A stretch of 47,910 bases of DNA from Sphingobacteriia bacterium (GTDB lineage Bacteria > Bacteroidota > Bacteroidia > J057 > RFSG01), in the NCBI GenBank assembly GCA_009924095.1, contig RFSG01000008.1:1-47910 (forward strand), in the 5' to 3' direction. This document shows, piece by piece, positions 1 through 9,000 of this stretch. Position 1 is the stretch's first letter. Each line of letters opens with the position of its first letter. The notes below the pieces were generated by a model that saw only the letters and a list, made by a program, of their open reading frames with translations, did not search any database and had not been told where the DNA came from. A program made the position numbers and the translations under genes.

Positions 1-1469
1 GTGGAAATTTGAATCGAATCAAATTGAATTTCAAATACTAATTGTGGGGGAAGGGTTCTTACAGGTCCGAATTTTTCAATCGTATTGGTTTTAACAAAAG
101 TATCAATTTGAGCTTGTTCTTGACTCGTTAAATTATTTTGTGTTTTCGCAACAGGAACCCAATTATTATCTTTTAATATACCAAACGTTAGAAGGTTAAA
201 ATGGCCGGCATTTATTCCTTCCCCTCTTTGAGCATATAATAAAATAACCGTTAAGCTTAAAGATTCTGGTTTGTCAATCCAAGAAATATGATGGTCAGTT
301 TTAAGTAGAGTGTTGTTTTCTAAATGACGTATCCTCACACCAATGGCCTGATTTTCTCTAGCTTTGTTTTTCAAACTTAAATACTGATTTAATTCCTGAA
401 TGGGGAGTCTATTCGGTAATATAAAATGCGGAGTAATCGAGTTGAAATTATCTTGAATAATATTAATTCTTTCCTGAAAGGAATAATCTTTCGTGCTTTC
501 ATTTTTCCATTCCAAAATATCTTCCATTATAAATAAAATACTTGTTTTGGGTAGTTCCTTCGAATTGTTTTTCTGCTTACGAATACGAGGGAAAATATTG
601 CTAACCGGCAATAACTGATTGTTTTCTATAGTAAGTAGAGTGCCTATTATTACTGTACCGTCGGGTAAAGAGTTTCCTGCTTCCTCCAATTCAGGAAAAT
701 AACCACTAATTAATTCTCCTGATTCTGTCCAAATATAGGTATTTAGATTTCTTCGAATTAGTTGAACCTTTAAGCTATCGTATTTCCATTCAATCCATAA
801 TTGGTCAAAATTCATGTTTTTAATTTCTTCTTGGGATATAGGTAACTCTGTATAAAAAGGAAAAGGGATTAATTGTTTTTCTGCTTCTGTTTCCGGTTCG
901 ATAATTTTATGAAAATCTTCTGAAGTAGGAGCAATTTTATTCAACCCTCTTAAGATTAAAATATGCTCGTTTATATTATATAGAATTGAAATGGCTTCGA
1001 ACAAATTCGATGTTGATATTGGAGATTTTAATCCACCAATAATTAATTTATTAAAAACCAATAATTCATTTTTACTTAAAGTTGACCAATACTTATATAT
1101 TTCATTCTTCAATTCAATTTCAGTGCAATATTGTAAAGGCAACAATATCTTAGAAATAAAAAATGACAAAGAATACTTTATATGATTTTCTTTGGTATCA
1201 AGTAATAAACTAATGGTTTCAGCATAATCTCCAACTTGACTATACGATTCTTCTAATAACCATTCCGGGTAATTAATATATTCTTTAGCCCAACTCCATA
1301 ATTGTTTGGTGTTAATTAATTTTTTTAATTTATTTCCACCAAATAAATATATTGCCCAGGCGGCGTCTTCGGGGGAGGCTAATTTATAATATTGTGTTAA
1401 TAAATATGTTTTTTCTGAATCATTCCTGGAATCTTCTAATTCCTTGAATAATTTACAAAAAGTAATCAT
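1..1469 (-). CDS. ATP-dependent DNA ligase homologue with altered catalytic motifs (partial, runs off the window)
   Basis: The frame is open from an ATG at 1469 to the window edge, about 489 codons without a stop; the last part of the OB-fold end is missing. Family identity is clear at the N-terminus (SPEDAAWAIYLFGG; LLEESYSQVGDYAETISLLL) and in the OB region (LLYAQRGEGINAG; EKFGPVRTLPPQLVFEI). This family normally seals nicks through a lysine-AMP intermediate. Here motif I, usually K-x-D-G-x-R, reads K229-Y-D-S-L-K. Motif III, usually DGTVIDGE, reads DGTVIIGT at 270-277. Motif IV, usually EG-x-ML-K, reads IGVRIR at 376-381, and motif V keeps only its second lysine. The nucleophile Lys is kept, but the metal- and AMP-contacting acidic residues are not, so normal ligase activity is doubtful (inference). 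The ATG overlaps the exonuclease stop as ATGA, implying translational coupling. Confidence 0.85.
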   Translation of the reverse strand, partial: MITFCKLFKELEDSRNDSEKTYLLTQYYKLASPEDAAWAIYLFGGNKLKKLINTKQLWSWAKEYINYPEWLLEESYSQVGDYAETISLLLDTKENHIKYSLSFFISKILLPLQYCTEIELKNEIYKYWSTLSKNELLVFNKLIIGGLKSPISTSNLFEAISILYNINEHILILRGLNKIAPTSEDFHKIIEPETEAEKQLIPFPFYTELPISQEEIKNMNFDQLWIEWKYDSLKVQLIRRNLNTYIWTESGELISGYFPELEEAGNSLPDGTVIIGTLLTIENNQLLPVSNIFPRIRKQKNNSKELPKTSILFIMEDILEWKNESTKDYSFQERINIIQDNFNSITPHFILPNRLPIQELNQYLSLKNKARENQAIGVRIRHLENNTLLKTDHHISWIDKPESLSLTVILLYAQRGEGINAGHFNLLTFGILKDNNWVPVAKTQNNLTSQEQAQIDTFVKTNTIEKFGPVRTLPPQLVFEIQFDSIQIS

Positions 1470-2488
1470 AGATTAATTTCCAGCTTAACGGTTTCACTGG
1501 ATATAGGATGGGTTTCTCCTAAATAGGCGGTATGTAATTCATCTGCAGAATATCCAATAGAGCGAAGGTATTTAACGAAAGTGGCAGTATATCCATGGGT
1601 TACTAAAATTTGTTCTGCACCGCATTCTTTGATCGTGAGTAATAAGCTTGGCCAGTCGCAATGATCAGAAACTATAAAGCTTCTATCCGCTGGTTGTCGT
1701 TTTCGAAGATTTTTTACGGCCATCCATCCAGAGGCATAAGCAAGCGTCGAATTTGCAAACGGATGAAAATCGGTGGACTGAAGAAAAGCAGGGGGTGCAA
1801 TAACTAAGCTTCCGGGCAAAGGGTTTTTAGGGATTGGAGCATATTTCGGAAAGTCAATTCCTTCCTTTTCGTAAGCCTTCGTTAACGGAATGACGGAGGG
1901 ATGTAAATAGATAGGCGAAGGTCCTGATTCTAAATAGGAAAGTAACCTTTGTGATTTCCCTAAACTATATCCCAATAAAATAGAATGTAAGTTTTGTTGC
2001 GTATTCTGGATCCACCAGTTTTTGATATCCTCTGCAACTTCATGGGCTGTAGGCCAACGAAAGATGGGCATTCCAAAAGTAGATTCAGTAATCAGGGTGT
2101 GACATTTCACAATTTCAAAAGGGTCGCAAGTTCTGTCGGGTTCTCGTTTATAATCACCTGTTACCACCCAGACCTCGCCTTTATATTCTACCCTTACTTG
2201 GGCAGAACCCAGAATATGTCCTGCAGGATGAAAGCTTACTTTTACCCCGCCAATACTGAGCGATTCTCCAAAAGGTAAGCTTTCAATTTTAGCCGAGGCT
2301 CCTAAACGGCACTGCAATACTCCCTTCCCACGAGTGGTGCATAGGTATTGACTGGAACCTGGTTTTGCATGATCACTATGCGCATGGGTAATAATTGCAC
2401 GCGATACGGACTTCCAAGGGTCAATATAAAAACCACCGGCCTCGCACCATAATCCACGGTCATCTACCTTTAATAAGGGTGCTTTCAC
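1466..2488 (-). CDS. Ligase-associated DNA exonuclease (MBL fold, beta-CASP)
   Basis: Metallo-beta-lactamase/beta-CASP nuclease of the type encoded beside bacterial ATP-dependent ligases and related to eukaryotic Pso2/SNM1 crosslink-repair nucleases. The zinc signature T-H35-A-H37-S-D39-H40 is complete. Later metal sites appear in FHPAGHILGSAQV and in VVTGDYKREPD, and the family segment TLITESTFGMP follows; beta-CASP histidines lie in VSDHCDW and LVTHGYTATF. The length of 340 residues is normal for the family. The only usable start is GTG at 2488, because an in-frame stop lies four codons upstream. Its end overlaps the ligase start by four bases (ATGA). Unlike the ligase, no key residue appears lost. 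The likely role is DNA end trimming in repair, in the cytoplasm. The family assignment is firm; the substrate is inferred. Confidence 0.92.
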   Translation of the reverse strand: MKAPLLKVDDRGLWCEAGGFYIDPWKSVSRAIITHAHSDHAKPGSSQYLCTTRGKGVLQCRLGASAKIESLPFGESLSIGGVKVSFHPAGHILGSAQVRVEYKGEVWVVTGDYKREPDRTCDPFEIVKCHTLITESTFGMPIFRWPTAHEVAEDIKNWWIQNTQQNLHSILLGYSLGKSQRLLSYLESGPSPIYLHPSVIPLTKAYEKEGIDFPKYAPIPKNPLPGSLVIAPPAFLQSTDFHPFANSTLAYASGWMAVKNLRKRQPADRSFIVSDHCDWPSLLLTIKECGAEQILVTHGYTATFVKYLRSIGYSADELHTAYLGETHPISSETVKLEINL

Positions 2489-2543
2489 TTTACTAAGTTA
2501 CCCAATCTATCCGCCTGTAAAAAGGGATTGAGGGAGATACGTT

Positions 2544-2559
2544 TACTTTTGTAATTTTG
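2544..2559 (+). promoter_or_regulatory. Candidate -7 boxes for the yciO operon
   Basis: Two overlapping-spaced matches to the Bacteroidota -7 consensus TAnnTTTG lie just before the gene: TACTTTTG at 2544-2551 and TAATTTTG at 2552-2559. A TTG at 2528-2530 is 21 bases before the second. Either box would give a leader of about ten bases or less before the ATG at 2568. Confidence 0.4.
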
Positions 2560-2567
2560 AAAGATAT

Positions 2568-3197
2568 ATGAGGATTACCATCCATCCGGAGAATCCACAG
2601 GAACGACTGATCTTACAAGTAAAGGAGTGTCTGGAAGAAGGTGGGGTTATTATATATCCCACAGATACTGTTTATGGTTTAGGCTGTGATTTAAGAAACC
2701 GGAAAGCTATTGAAAAAATCTGTAGGATACGAAACCTTAAACCTGAGAAGGCAAATTTTTCTATTATCTGTAGTGATTTGGGTAACCTTTCCCAATATAC
2801 CCTGCAGGTACAGACCCCGATTTATAAAATGATGAAGCGGACCTTACCGGGTCCTTATACTTATATTTTCCCGGCTTCAGGATTAATCCCTAGATATTTT
2901 CAAGGCAACAAAAAAACGATAGGAATAAGAATCCCAGATCATCCTATTCCTTTGGCTTTGGTGGAAGCATTAGGCTTTCCTATGGTGAATGCGAGTTTAC
3001 ATGATGAAGAAGATAAATTGTTGGAGTTCCTTACCGACCCCGATGAAATCTATACTCGATACCATAAGATAGTAGATATGGTGATTGATGGAGGTTATGG
3101 GGGAATTCTCTCCTCTACTATTATTGACTGTACTGAAGGCGATGGCACGTTCAAAATAACCCGTGAAGGGAAAGGAGACCTGGATTTATTGTATTAA
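2568..3197 (+). CDS. yciO: YciO-type member of the Sua5/YrdC/TsaC family
   Basis: The YrdC fold in this family makes threonylcarbamoyl-AMP from threonine, bicarbonate and ATP for the t6A37 modification of tRNA. The sequence carries the nucleotide/substrate-site block GGVIIYPTDTVYGLGCD (about residues 27-43), the R-x-R-x-x-K region (CRIRNLKPEKANFSIIC) and the LPGPYTYIF block, and ends with REGKGDLDLLY. Its opening IHPENPQERLI and its length of 209 residues match Escherichia coli YciO rather than TsaC; YciO proteins can be weaker at the same reaction, so the role in t6A is likely but not proved. tsaE, another gene of the pathway, lies at 27.5 kb. The following small gene starts only two bases after the stop, so the two are probably cotranslated. 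Confidence 0.85.
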   Translation: MRITIHPENPQERLILQVKECLEEGGVIIYPTDTVYGLGCDLRNRKAIEKICRIRNLKPEKANFSIICSDLGNLSQYTLQVQTPIYKMMKRTLPGPYTYIFPASGLIPRYFQGNKKTIGIRIPDHPIPLALVEALGFPMVNASLHDEEDKLLEFLTDPDEIYTRYHKIVDMVIDGGYGGILSSTIIDCTEGDGTFKITREGKGDLDLLY

Positions 3198-3199
3198 AG

Positions 3200-3583
3200 A
3201 TGGAAACGACAGAATATAATGCTCCCACTCCTGTATTGGCACGTTTGCAAGAAGACTTTGAACGAATACACGAATATTTGTTCAAGCTTTCGGATGAAAT
3301 CCGGTCTGAGCGGATTAGTAGATATCCTATTTTTATTGCGCAACTTCAAGAAATAGCTTTAGGAAAACCCATCCCGATTATAGAGCATTTATCCTTGAAT
3401 TATAGTTATAATGTATCCTTATTGGAGGAATTAGTAAAAAAAGATATAATAACCCAAGATAGGATATTAGTATTTAAGGAATCTTGGAAACGTGCAGATA
3501 AATATGCATGTTTTTTTCTGGTAACCCCTTTAGAAGCTGGGTTTGTATTTATTCCTTTTGATGGATTTCAAGTGGCAGAATAA
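3200..3583 (+). CDS. Conserved-looking protein of unknown function, 127 residues
   Basis: I do not recognise this protein. It is soluble, with no signal peptide or membrane segment. It appears mostly helical in the first two thirds (LQEDFERIHEYLFKLSDEIR; LLEELVKKDIITQDRIL) and ends in a hydrophobic strand-rich part (CFFLVTPLEAGFVFIPFDGF). It has one cysteine and no obvious metal or nucleotide motif. The ATG at 3200 lies two bases after the yciO stop, so coexpression with the YrdC-family enzyme is the best functional clue. It converges on pth with a gap of only 12 bases. Base composition and codon use resemble the neighbours, which argues for a genuine gene rather than a chance frame. Confidence 0.7.
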   Translation: METTEYNAPTPVLARLQEDFERIHEYLFKLSDEIRSERISRYPIFIAQLQEIALGKPIPIIEHLSLNYSYNVSLLEELVKKDIITQDRILVFKESWKRADKYACFFLVTPLEAGFVFIPFDGFQVAE

Positions 3584-3595
3584 TCGAAGTAATAT

Positions 3596-4171
3596 TTATT
3601 CAGCTAATTGTTTTCCATTAAGCCAGGTCATAGCTACTTCTAAGTTTTGTTGAAGGGCGATGTAAAGCGCTTCTGTTGACCATTCGAATAAAATGGGAAG
3701 TTGAGCAGATTCTCCCGACGAAAATTCTCCAAGCACATAATCAATTTGTTTTCCTTTTGGAAAGGAGTTTCCAACGCCCATTCTTAATCGAGGATAAGCA
3801 TCGGTTTGAAGAAGTTCGGATATATTTTTAAGTCCGTTATGTCCACCAGAGGATCCCTTTCCTTTTAAGCGTAGTTTGCCAAAAGGAAGGGCAATATCAT
3901 CTGTCGCAACGATAAGATTAAGTAAGGAGATTTTTTCTTTTTGAAGATGATAACTAACCGCTTTCCCACTAAGATTCATATAAGTATCTGGCTTGAGCAG
4001 CAGTACCTGTCGGCCCTTCCAAGTATAATGCGCCATCGCGCCATACTTTACAGGCTGAAAAGAAACCTTGGATTGTTGGGATAAAAAATCAAGCCATAGG
4101 AAGCCGATATTATGCCTTGTTCGAGCATATTCAGCACCAGGATTCCCCAACCCTACAATTAACCATTTCAT
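3596..4171 (-). CDS. pth: Peptidyl-tRNA hydrolase
   Basis: Cleaves peptidyl-tRNA released by stalled ribosomes, recycling tRNA in the cytoplasm. The family hallmarks are present: GLGNPGAEYARTRHNIGF near the start with the catalytic His (about residue 21) and the substrate-binding Asn, KPDTYMNLSGKAV, the catalytic Asp region VATDDIALPFGKLRLKGKG, and SGGHNGLKNI. The 191 residues are the normal size. It is the last gene of a minus-strand run tRNA-Gln, prs, ctc, pth; the ctc-pth pair is a widely conserved arrangement. About 60 bases separate it from ctc, with no terminator seen between them. Confidence 0.96.
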   Translation of the reverse strand: MKWLIVGLGNPGAEYARTRHNIGFLWLDFLSQQSKVSFQPVKYGAMAHYTWKGRQVLLLKPDTYMNLSGKAVSYHLQKEKISLLNLIVATDDIALPFGKLRLKGKGSSGGHNGLKNISELLQTDAYPRLRMGVGNSFPKGKQIDYVLGEFSSGESAQLPILFEWSTEALYIALQQNLEVAMTWLNGKQLAE

Positions 4172-4234
4172 ACAGAAAAGGGAGAGGTTTTAGAATTCCA
4201 ATTTAAGGGAATTCCCTTCACCCAGTACCAGCTA

Positions 4235-4822
4235 TTATTTTTTGCCTGGTGTTGCTTCAGCGGCTTTATCTCCTCTTAGGCTTCTAGGAATATCTATGGT
4301 AACAATAGCAGCAGAACTAGCAGTACGAATGGTAATGCCTTCTACACTGATATCTTTAACTTTAATGGTTTTACCCAATTCCAAATTAGAAATATCTACG
4401 GTTACTCTTTCGGGTAGGGTTTCGATGGTTCCTACGACTTTTAAGGAGCGTAATTTTTTAACTAAAGTTCCACCGGCCAACACTCCCTTAGAAGTTCCTT
4501 GGAACAAAATAGGAAGAGAAACCTCGAATGGTTTATTTTCTTTAACAGCGTATAAATCAATGTGGATGATTTCATCACTTACGGTATGATATTGAACTTC
4601 CCGTAAAACAGCTGTATGGGTTTTTCCTTGTAAGTCCACTTTAATTAAGTGGGTATCAGAGGAGGATAGAAGTTTTTCAAGAACCAAAGTAGGTACGTCG
4701 AAATGTAAGTTTTCCCCTTCTCCATACATGACGGCAGGAACCATTCCATTATGACGGGTAGCTTTTGCTTGGGTTGCTCCCACTTGGTCTCTAACCTGAC
4801 CGCTTATTTCGAACGTTTTCAT
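4235..4822 (-). CDS. ctc: 50S ribosomal protein L25, long (Ctc/TL5) form
   Basis: Binds 5S rRNA in the large ribosomal subunit; the long form is also known as general stress protein CTC. The N-terminal 5S-binding domain covers about residues 1-90 (ATRHNGMVPAVMYGEGENLHF, broken here as VPAVMYGEGENLHF for the core; LREVQYHTVSDEIIHIDLYA) and the C-terminal beta domain covers about 95-180 (TLVKKLRSLKVVGTIETLPE; DISNLELGKTIKVKDI). The length of 195 residues fits the two-domain form. Its ATG at 4822 directly abuts the prs stop codon with no spacer, so the two genes are almost certainly translated from one message. The tail EATPGKK is basic, as is usual for the family. Confidence 0.95.
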   Translation of the reverse strand: MKTFEISGQVRDQVGATQAKATRHNGMVPAVMYGEGENLHFDVPTLVLEKLLSSSDTHLIKVDLQGKTHTAVLREVQYHTVSDEIIHIDLYAVKENKPFEVSLPILFQGTSKGVLAGGTLVKKLRSLKVVGTIETLPERVTVDISNLELGKTIKVKDISVEGITIRTASSAAIVTIDIPRSLRGDKAAEATPGKK

Positions 4823-5758
4823 TTAATTGATAAATAAGGAACTAATAGACTCAAAATTATGGATTTTCCGGAAGGCTTTGGCGAACACAGGTGCTATTGA
4901 GATTACATGAACTTTTTCATGTTGTTCTTTCAGCGGAAGCGTGTCAGTTACATAAACCCCTTGAAGTGCAGAATCCTGAATTCTTTGTAGGGCCTGTCCC
5001 GAAAGGATAGGATGGGTAACATACGCATTAACTGATTTGGCACCTTTCAGCATTAATTCATCTGCTGCTTTGCACAAAGTGCCGGCAGTATCAATGAGGT
5101 CATCCACCAAGATTACATCTCTGTCTTTCACTTCCCCAATTACTTGCATGGCCGCTACTTGATTTGCTCTTTCTCTATGCTTATCAATAACTACCATGTC
5201 AGCTTTAAGTCGTTGAGCATAATATCTAGCTCTGGCAACTCCACCCATATCTGGGGCAGCGAAGGTTAGGTTTTCTAACTTAACATGGTCCCTAATGTGA
5301 GGCAGAAATACTGCTGAAGCATCAAGGTGATCAACCGGAATATCAAAGAACCCCTGAATTTGCCCGGCATGCAGATCCATCGTTATCAGACGATCTGCTC
5401 CTGCAGCAGTAATCAGGTTTGCAACTAATCGGGCACCTATAGATACCCGAGGTTTGTCTTTTCTATCTTGTCGTGCATACCCGAAATAGGGTGTCACCAC
5501 ATTAATAGATTTAACTGAAGCTCTGCGCGCAGCATCAATCATCAGGAGAAGCTCCATAAGATTATCTGCTGGGGCAAAGGTGGATTGAATCAGAAATAGA
5601 TCACAACCCCGAATGGATTCGTTGAAAGAAGGTTGTATTTCCCCGTCACTAAAACGAGATACAACTATTTCACCGAGTGGTGTGCCATACAACTCAGCAA
5701 TTTTTTCCGAAAGATAAACGGATGCGGTTCCGGAAAATATTTTAAGCTGAGAGGCCAT
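4823..5758 (-). CDS. prs: Ribose-phosphate pyrophosphokinase (PRPP synthase)
   Basis: Transfers pyrophosphate from ATP to ribose 5-phosphate to make PRPP, the precursor for purines, pyrimidines, histidine, tryptophan and NAD. Clear signatures are PYFGYARQDRKDKPR (ATP loop), TMDLHAGQIQGFF (catalytic His and the regulatory flexible region), and VILVDDLIDTAGTL, the PRPP-binding loop. The N-terminal FSDGEIQPSFNESIRG is typical for class I enzymes. The length is 311 residues, as expected. Its ATG at 5758 lies ten bases after the end of tRNA-Gln, and the only good promoter is upstream of the tRNA, so prs appears to be transcribed as a tRNA-mRNA hybrid that RNase processing would separate (inference). 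Confidence 0.97.
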   Translation of the reverse strand: MASQLKIFSGTASVYLSEKIAELYGTPLGEIVVSRFSDGEIQPSFNESIRGCDLFLIQSTFAPADNLMELLLMIDAARRASVKSINVVTPYFGYARQDRKDKPRVSIGARLVANLITAAGADRLITMDLHAGQIQGFFDIPVDHLDASAVFLPHIRDHVKLENLTFAAPDMGGVARARYYAQRLKADMVVIDKHRERANQVAAMQVIGEVKDRDVILVDDLIDTAGTLCKAADELMLKGAKSVNAYVTHPILSGQALQRIQDSALQGVYVTDTLPLKEQHEKVHVISIAPVFAKAFRKIHNFESISSLFIN

Positions 5759-5768
5759 GATGTATATG

Positions 5769-5839
5769 TTGCCCAGGGAGGATTCGAACCCCCACTAACG
5801 GGACCAAAACCCGCTGTCCTGCCTTTAGACGACCGGGCA
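5769..5839 (-). tRNA. tRNA-Gln, anticodon UUG
   Basis: A 71-base cloverleaf can be folded by eye. The acceptor stem is TGCCCGG with CTGGGCA (one G-T pair), the D arm is GTCT/AGGAC, the anticodon stem is GCGGG/CCCGT with loop TTTTGGT, and the T arm is GGGGG-TTCGAAT-CCTCC. Loop position 33 is T and positions 34-36 are TTG, which reads CAA, hence glutamine. The U1-A72 pair is as expected for tRNA-Gln. CCA is not encoded. It stands directly upstream of prs. Confidence 0.93.
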
Positions 5840-5857
5840 ATATCCGGTTAGGGACTG

Positions 5858-5889
5858 CAAAGATACAACCTCTCTATTCGATTTTCCAA
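5858..5889 (-). promoter_or_regulatory. Promoter of the tRNA-Gln / prs / ctc / pth unit
   Basis: On the minus strand a TTG at 5889-5887 is followed after 21 bases by TATCTTTG at 5865-5858. This matches the Bacteroidota TTG-N17-23-TAnnTTTG pattern. The predicted start of transcription, near 5851, is about a dozen bases before the tRNA. Confidence 0.7.
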
Positions 5890-6010
5890 CCCCTGAACGC
5901 ATTTTTTTTTGATTAACTAAAATTACCATTCAACCTGTTAGACTGACCATTGATGTATTTGTTCATAAACAATAAATAGAGTACCATTATTATCTTAATA
6001 CAATCATGGG

Positions 6011-6018
6011 TAAATTTG
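6011..6018 (+). promoter_or_regulatory. -7 box of the T9SS cargo gene
   Basis: TAAATTTG is an exact match to TAnnTTTG. It lies 76 bases before the ATG at 6094. No good -33 TTG is seen at the usual spacing. The box overlaps a possible TTG start at 6016, which speaks against translation from there. Confidence 0.4.
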
Positions 6019-6093
6019 GAGATTATACTTGAGAAGAATAGAATTGTAAATTTCTATTTTCAAATCTTCGGGTATATTAAAAGCTTATTTCGT

Positions 6094-9000
6094 ATGATTA
6101 CTAAGTCCTTTCCTTATCTTGTACTGGCAGGTTTCCTTTTAAGTTTTCAGGTAGCCTTTGCTCAGCCTTGGATGAATAACATCAACCTTGCAGATACCAA
6201 TACCACCTTTTATGATATTCAAATCGAGTTTGAAAACTATTGGGTAAACCGCCCAATAGAAAAGGGAAAAGGATGGAAACAATTCAAGCGCTGGGAAAAC
6301 TTTATGGTACCCAGAGTTTACCCGACAGGCAAGTTTTTTAATCCACAACAGTCTTGGAACGAATTTCAACAATGGCAACAAACATATGGGGGAGGTTTTC
6401 AAACCCAAGCTACTGCCAACTGGCAACCCATGGGCCCCACGAATGCGATTCCTACCAATGGAGGAGGAATGGGTCGTTTGGCTTGTATCGAATTTATGCC
6501 CGGTAATAACCAGATTATCTTCGTGGGAGCACCTGCGGGAGGGCTTTGGAAATCTACTAATTATGGTGCTTCCTGGACCCCCCTTACAGATCAATTGCCC
6601 ACCTTAGGAATTTCTGATGTAGTAATTAATGCTGCCAATACTTTAGAAATGTATATTGCTACGGGTGATAGAGATGCTGCGGATACCTATTCTGTGGGGG
6701 TTCTAAAGTCAACCGATGGAGGAAATAGTTGGAATACTACAGGTTTGAATTGGAATATTACGCAAACCAGAACCGTTAATCGCTTATTAATGCATCCCAC
6801 CAATCCTCAAATTTTAATTGCCGCCGCAAGTAATGGCATTTGGAGAACTACCAACGGTGGAACTAATTGGACTCAGGTGCAAACCTCAGGTGATCATAAA
6901 GCGTTGGATTTTAGTCCTACCAATCCTGATACCGTATATGCTACCTCCTCCGGAACCATTCGCAGATCTATTGATAATGGGGCAACCTGGTCTACGGCAG
7001 CTACCGTAAGTGGAGTAAATCGAATCGCATTAGCCGTAACCCCAGCCAATCCTAATTATGTATATGCACTCTGTTCTAAATCTTCAGATAATGGCTTTCA
7101 TAGTCTTCGTCGTTCATCAGACCGGGGAGCTACCTGGACAGTTCAATCCACTTCTCCCAATGTGTTAGGCTGGAATACCACCGGAACCGACGCTGGTGGG
7201 CAGGGATGGTACGATTTATATGTCGCCGCTTCTCCGACTAATGCAAACTGGATAATTATTGGTGGCGTGAATCAATGGCATTCTACCAATGGAGGAACTA
7301 GTTGGACTATGAATTCACACTGGTATGGAGGAGGAGGAAAACCCTATGTACACGCCGATGTTCATGGAATTCGATTTGAACCCGGAAGTGGTAGTATTAT
7401 TTATTCATTGAATGATGGTGGATTATTCCGTACCACTAACTCCGGTACTGCATGGTCTGATATCTCAGCAGGATTAGCTATTTCTATGATGTATGATATT
7501 AGCCAAAATGTTACTAACCCTTCCAATGTTTGGGCAGGTTTTCAGGATAACGGAACCAATCGTTTACAATCCGGTACCTGGAGTCAAAGAATCGGAGGAG
7601 ATGGAATGGTTACCATTGTAGATCATACAACACCTTCAATCGTTTACGGCTCCTTATATTACGGTGATATTCGGAAGTCAGTGAATAGCGGAGGGAGTTT
7701 CTCTCAAGTAGCAGGACAAGGCGTTAATGGAATTACCGAATCCGGAGGCTGGGTTACCCCTTATATCCAGGATCCTACCAACAATAATACTTTATATGCA
7801 GGGTATAATAATGTTTGGAGAACCAACAATGCCGGAGCTGCATGGAGTATTTCCCATTCTTTATCTGGAGGTTCAGGAAAATTAGTAGCCTTAGGCATGT
7901 CTGCCAATGACAATACGGTCTTATATTCTGCCAAGTCAGATCGTATGTGGCGTAATACCACCAATATTACAGCTGGGTTGCCTACAGGCTCCGCATCTAT
8001 TACTTGCATCAAAGTTGATCCCGCCAATAAAGATAGAGTATGGGTTACCTTCTCTGGTTTTTCTGCGGCCAATAAAATCTTCCGTACCACCGATGGAGGT
8101 AATACTTGGGTTAATATTACTTATAATCTTCCCAACCTACCGTGTAATACGGTTGAATATATTCCCGGAACTACTGAAGAGTTGTATATTGGTACTGATG
8201 TTGGCGTATATGTTTTTGATCCGGCCACTACCTCATGGTCTGCATTTAATACAGGGTTGCCGAATGTAATTGTGAGGGATCTTGAGTTTCATGTGGCTTC
8301 CGGTAAATTAAGGGCAGGGACTTATGGTCGTGGTCTTTGGGAAACCGACCTGGTGGTTACCCCTATGCCTCCGGTTGCTGATTTTGTCGCCGGTTCTACC
8401 TCTATTTGTGTGGGAGGTAGTGTGACATTTACCGACATTTCTACCAATTCTCCTACTGCCTGGCAATGGACTTTTCAGGGAGGAACTCCGGCTACTTCTA
8501 CTACTCAAAATCCAACTGTTACTTATGCCACCGCCGGGGTATATGATGTAGAACTAATCGCAATTAACGGACAAGGTCAGGATACCATCCTCCGTACTGC
8601 ACATATCACAGTAGGAAGTGGAGGATCTCCCTTACCCTTAATTGAAGATTTTGAGTCTAATCAGTTTTCCACCAATGGATGGAATATTACCAATCCAGAT
8701 AACAACCTGACCTGGGAAATCTTATCTACTTCAGGAAATACTTCTGGAACCCGCTCCGCCCGTGTAAATACGTGGGCATATAATGCAGTAGGAGAGAGAG
8801 ATGGAATGGCCTCTAAAGTACTTGACTTCTCTCAGTATAATTCTGTTAACCTGGCCTTTAAACACTCTTATCGAAGAAGTTCATCAGCTGATACCGATTC
8901 CTTGTTAGTGAGAATATCAACAGATTGTGGTGTTACCTTTACCGATGTGGTATTTCAAAGAGGAAGTCAACCCGCTACCAATACCATCACCAATACAGAT

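Noticed and set aside
1994-2278. Plus-strand frame opposite the exonuclease gene
   Set aside because: Shadow frame; the minus-strand exonuclease is unambiguous.
4242-4589. Plus-strand frame opposite ctc
   Set aside because: It is the antisense shadow of the L25 gene and has no protein-like features of its own.
6006-6032. Upstream mini-gene (eight codons) before the T9SS cargo gene
   Set aside because: It overlaps the -7 box at 6011-6018, so it would not be inside the transcript.
7761-8090. Minus-strand frame opposite the T9SS cargo gene
   Set aside because: Shadow of the repeat-rich coding strand; no independent promoter or recognisable family.
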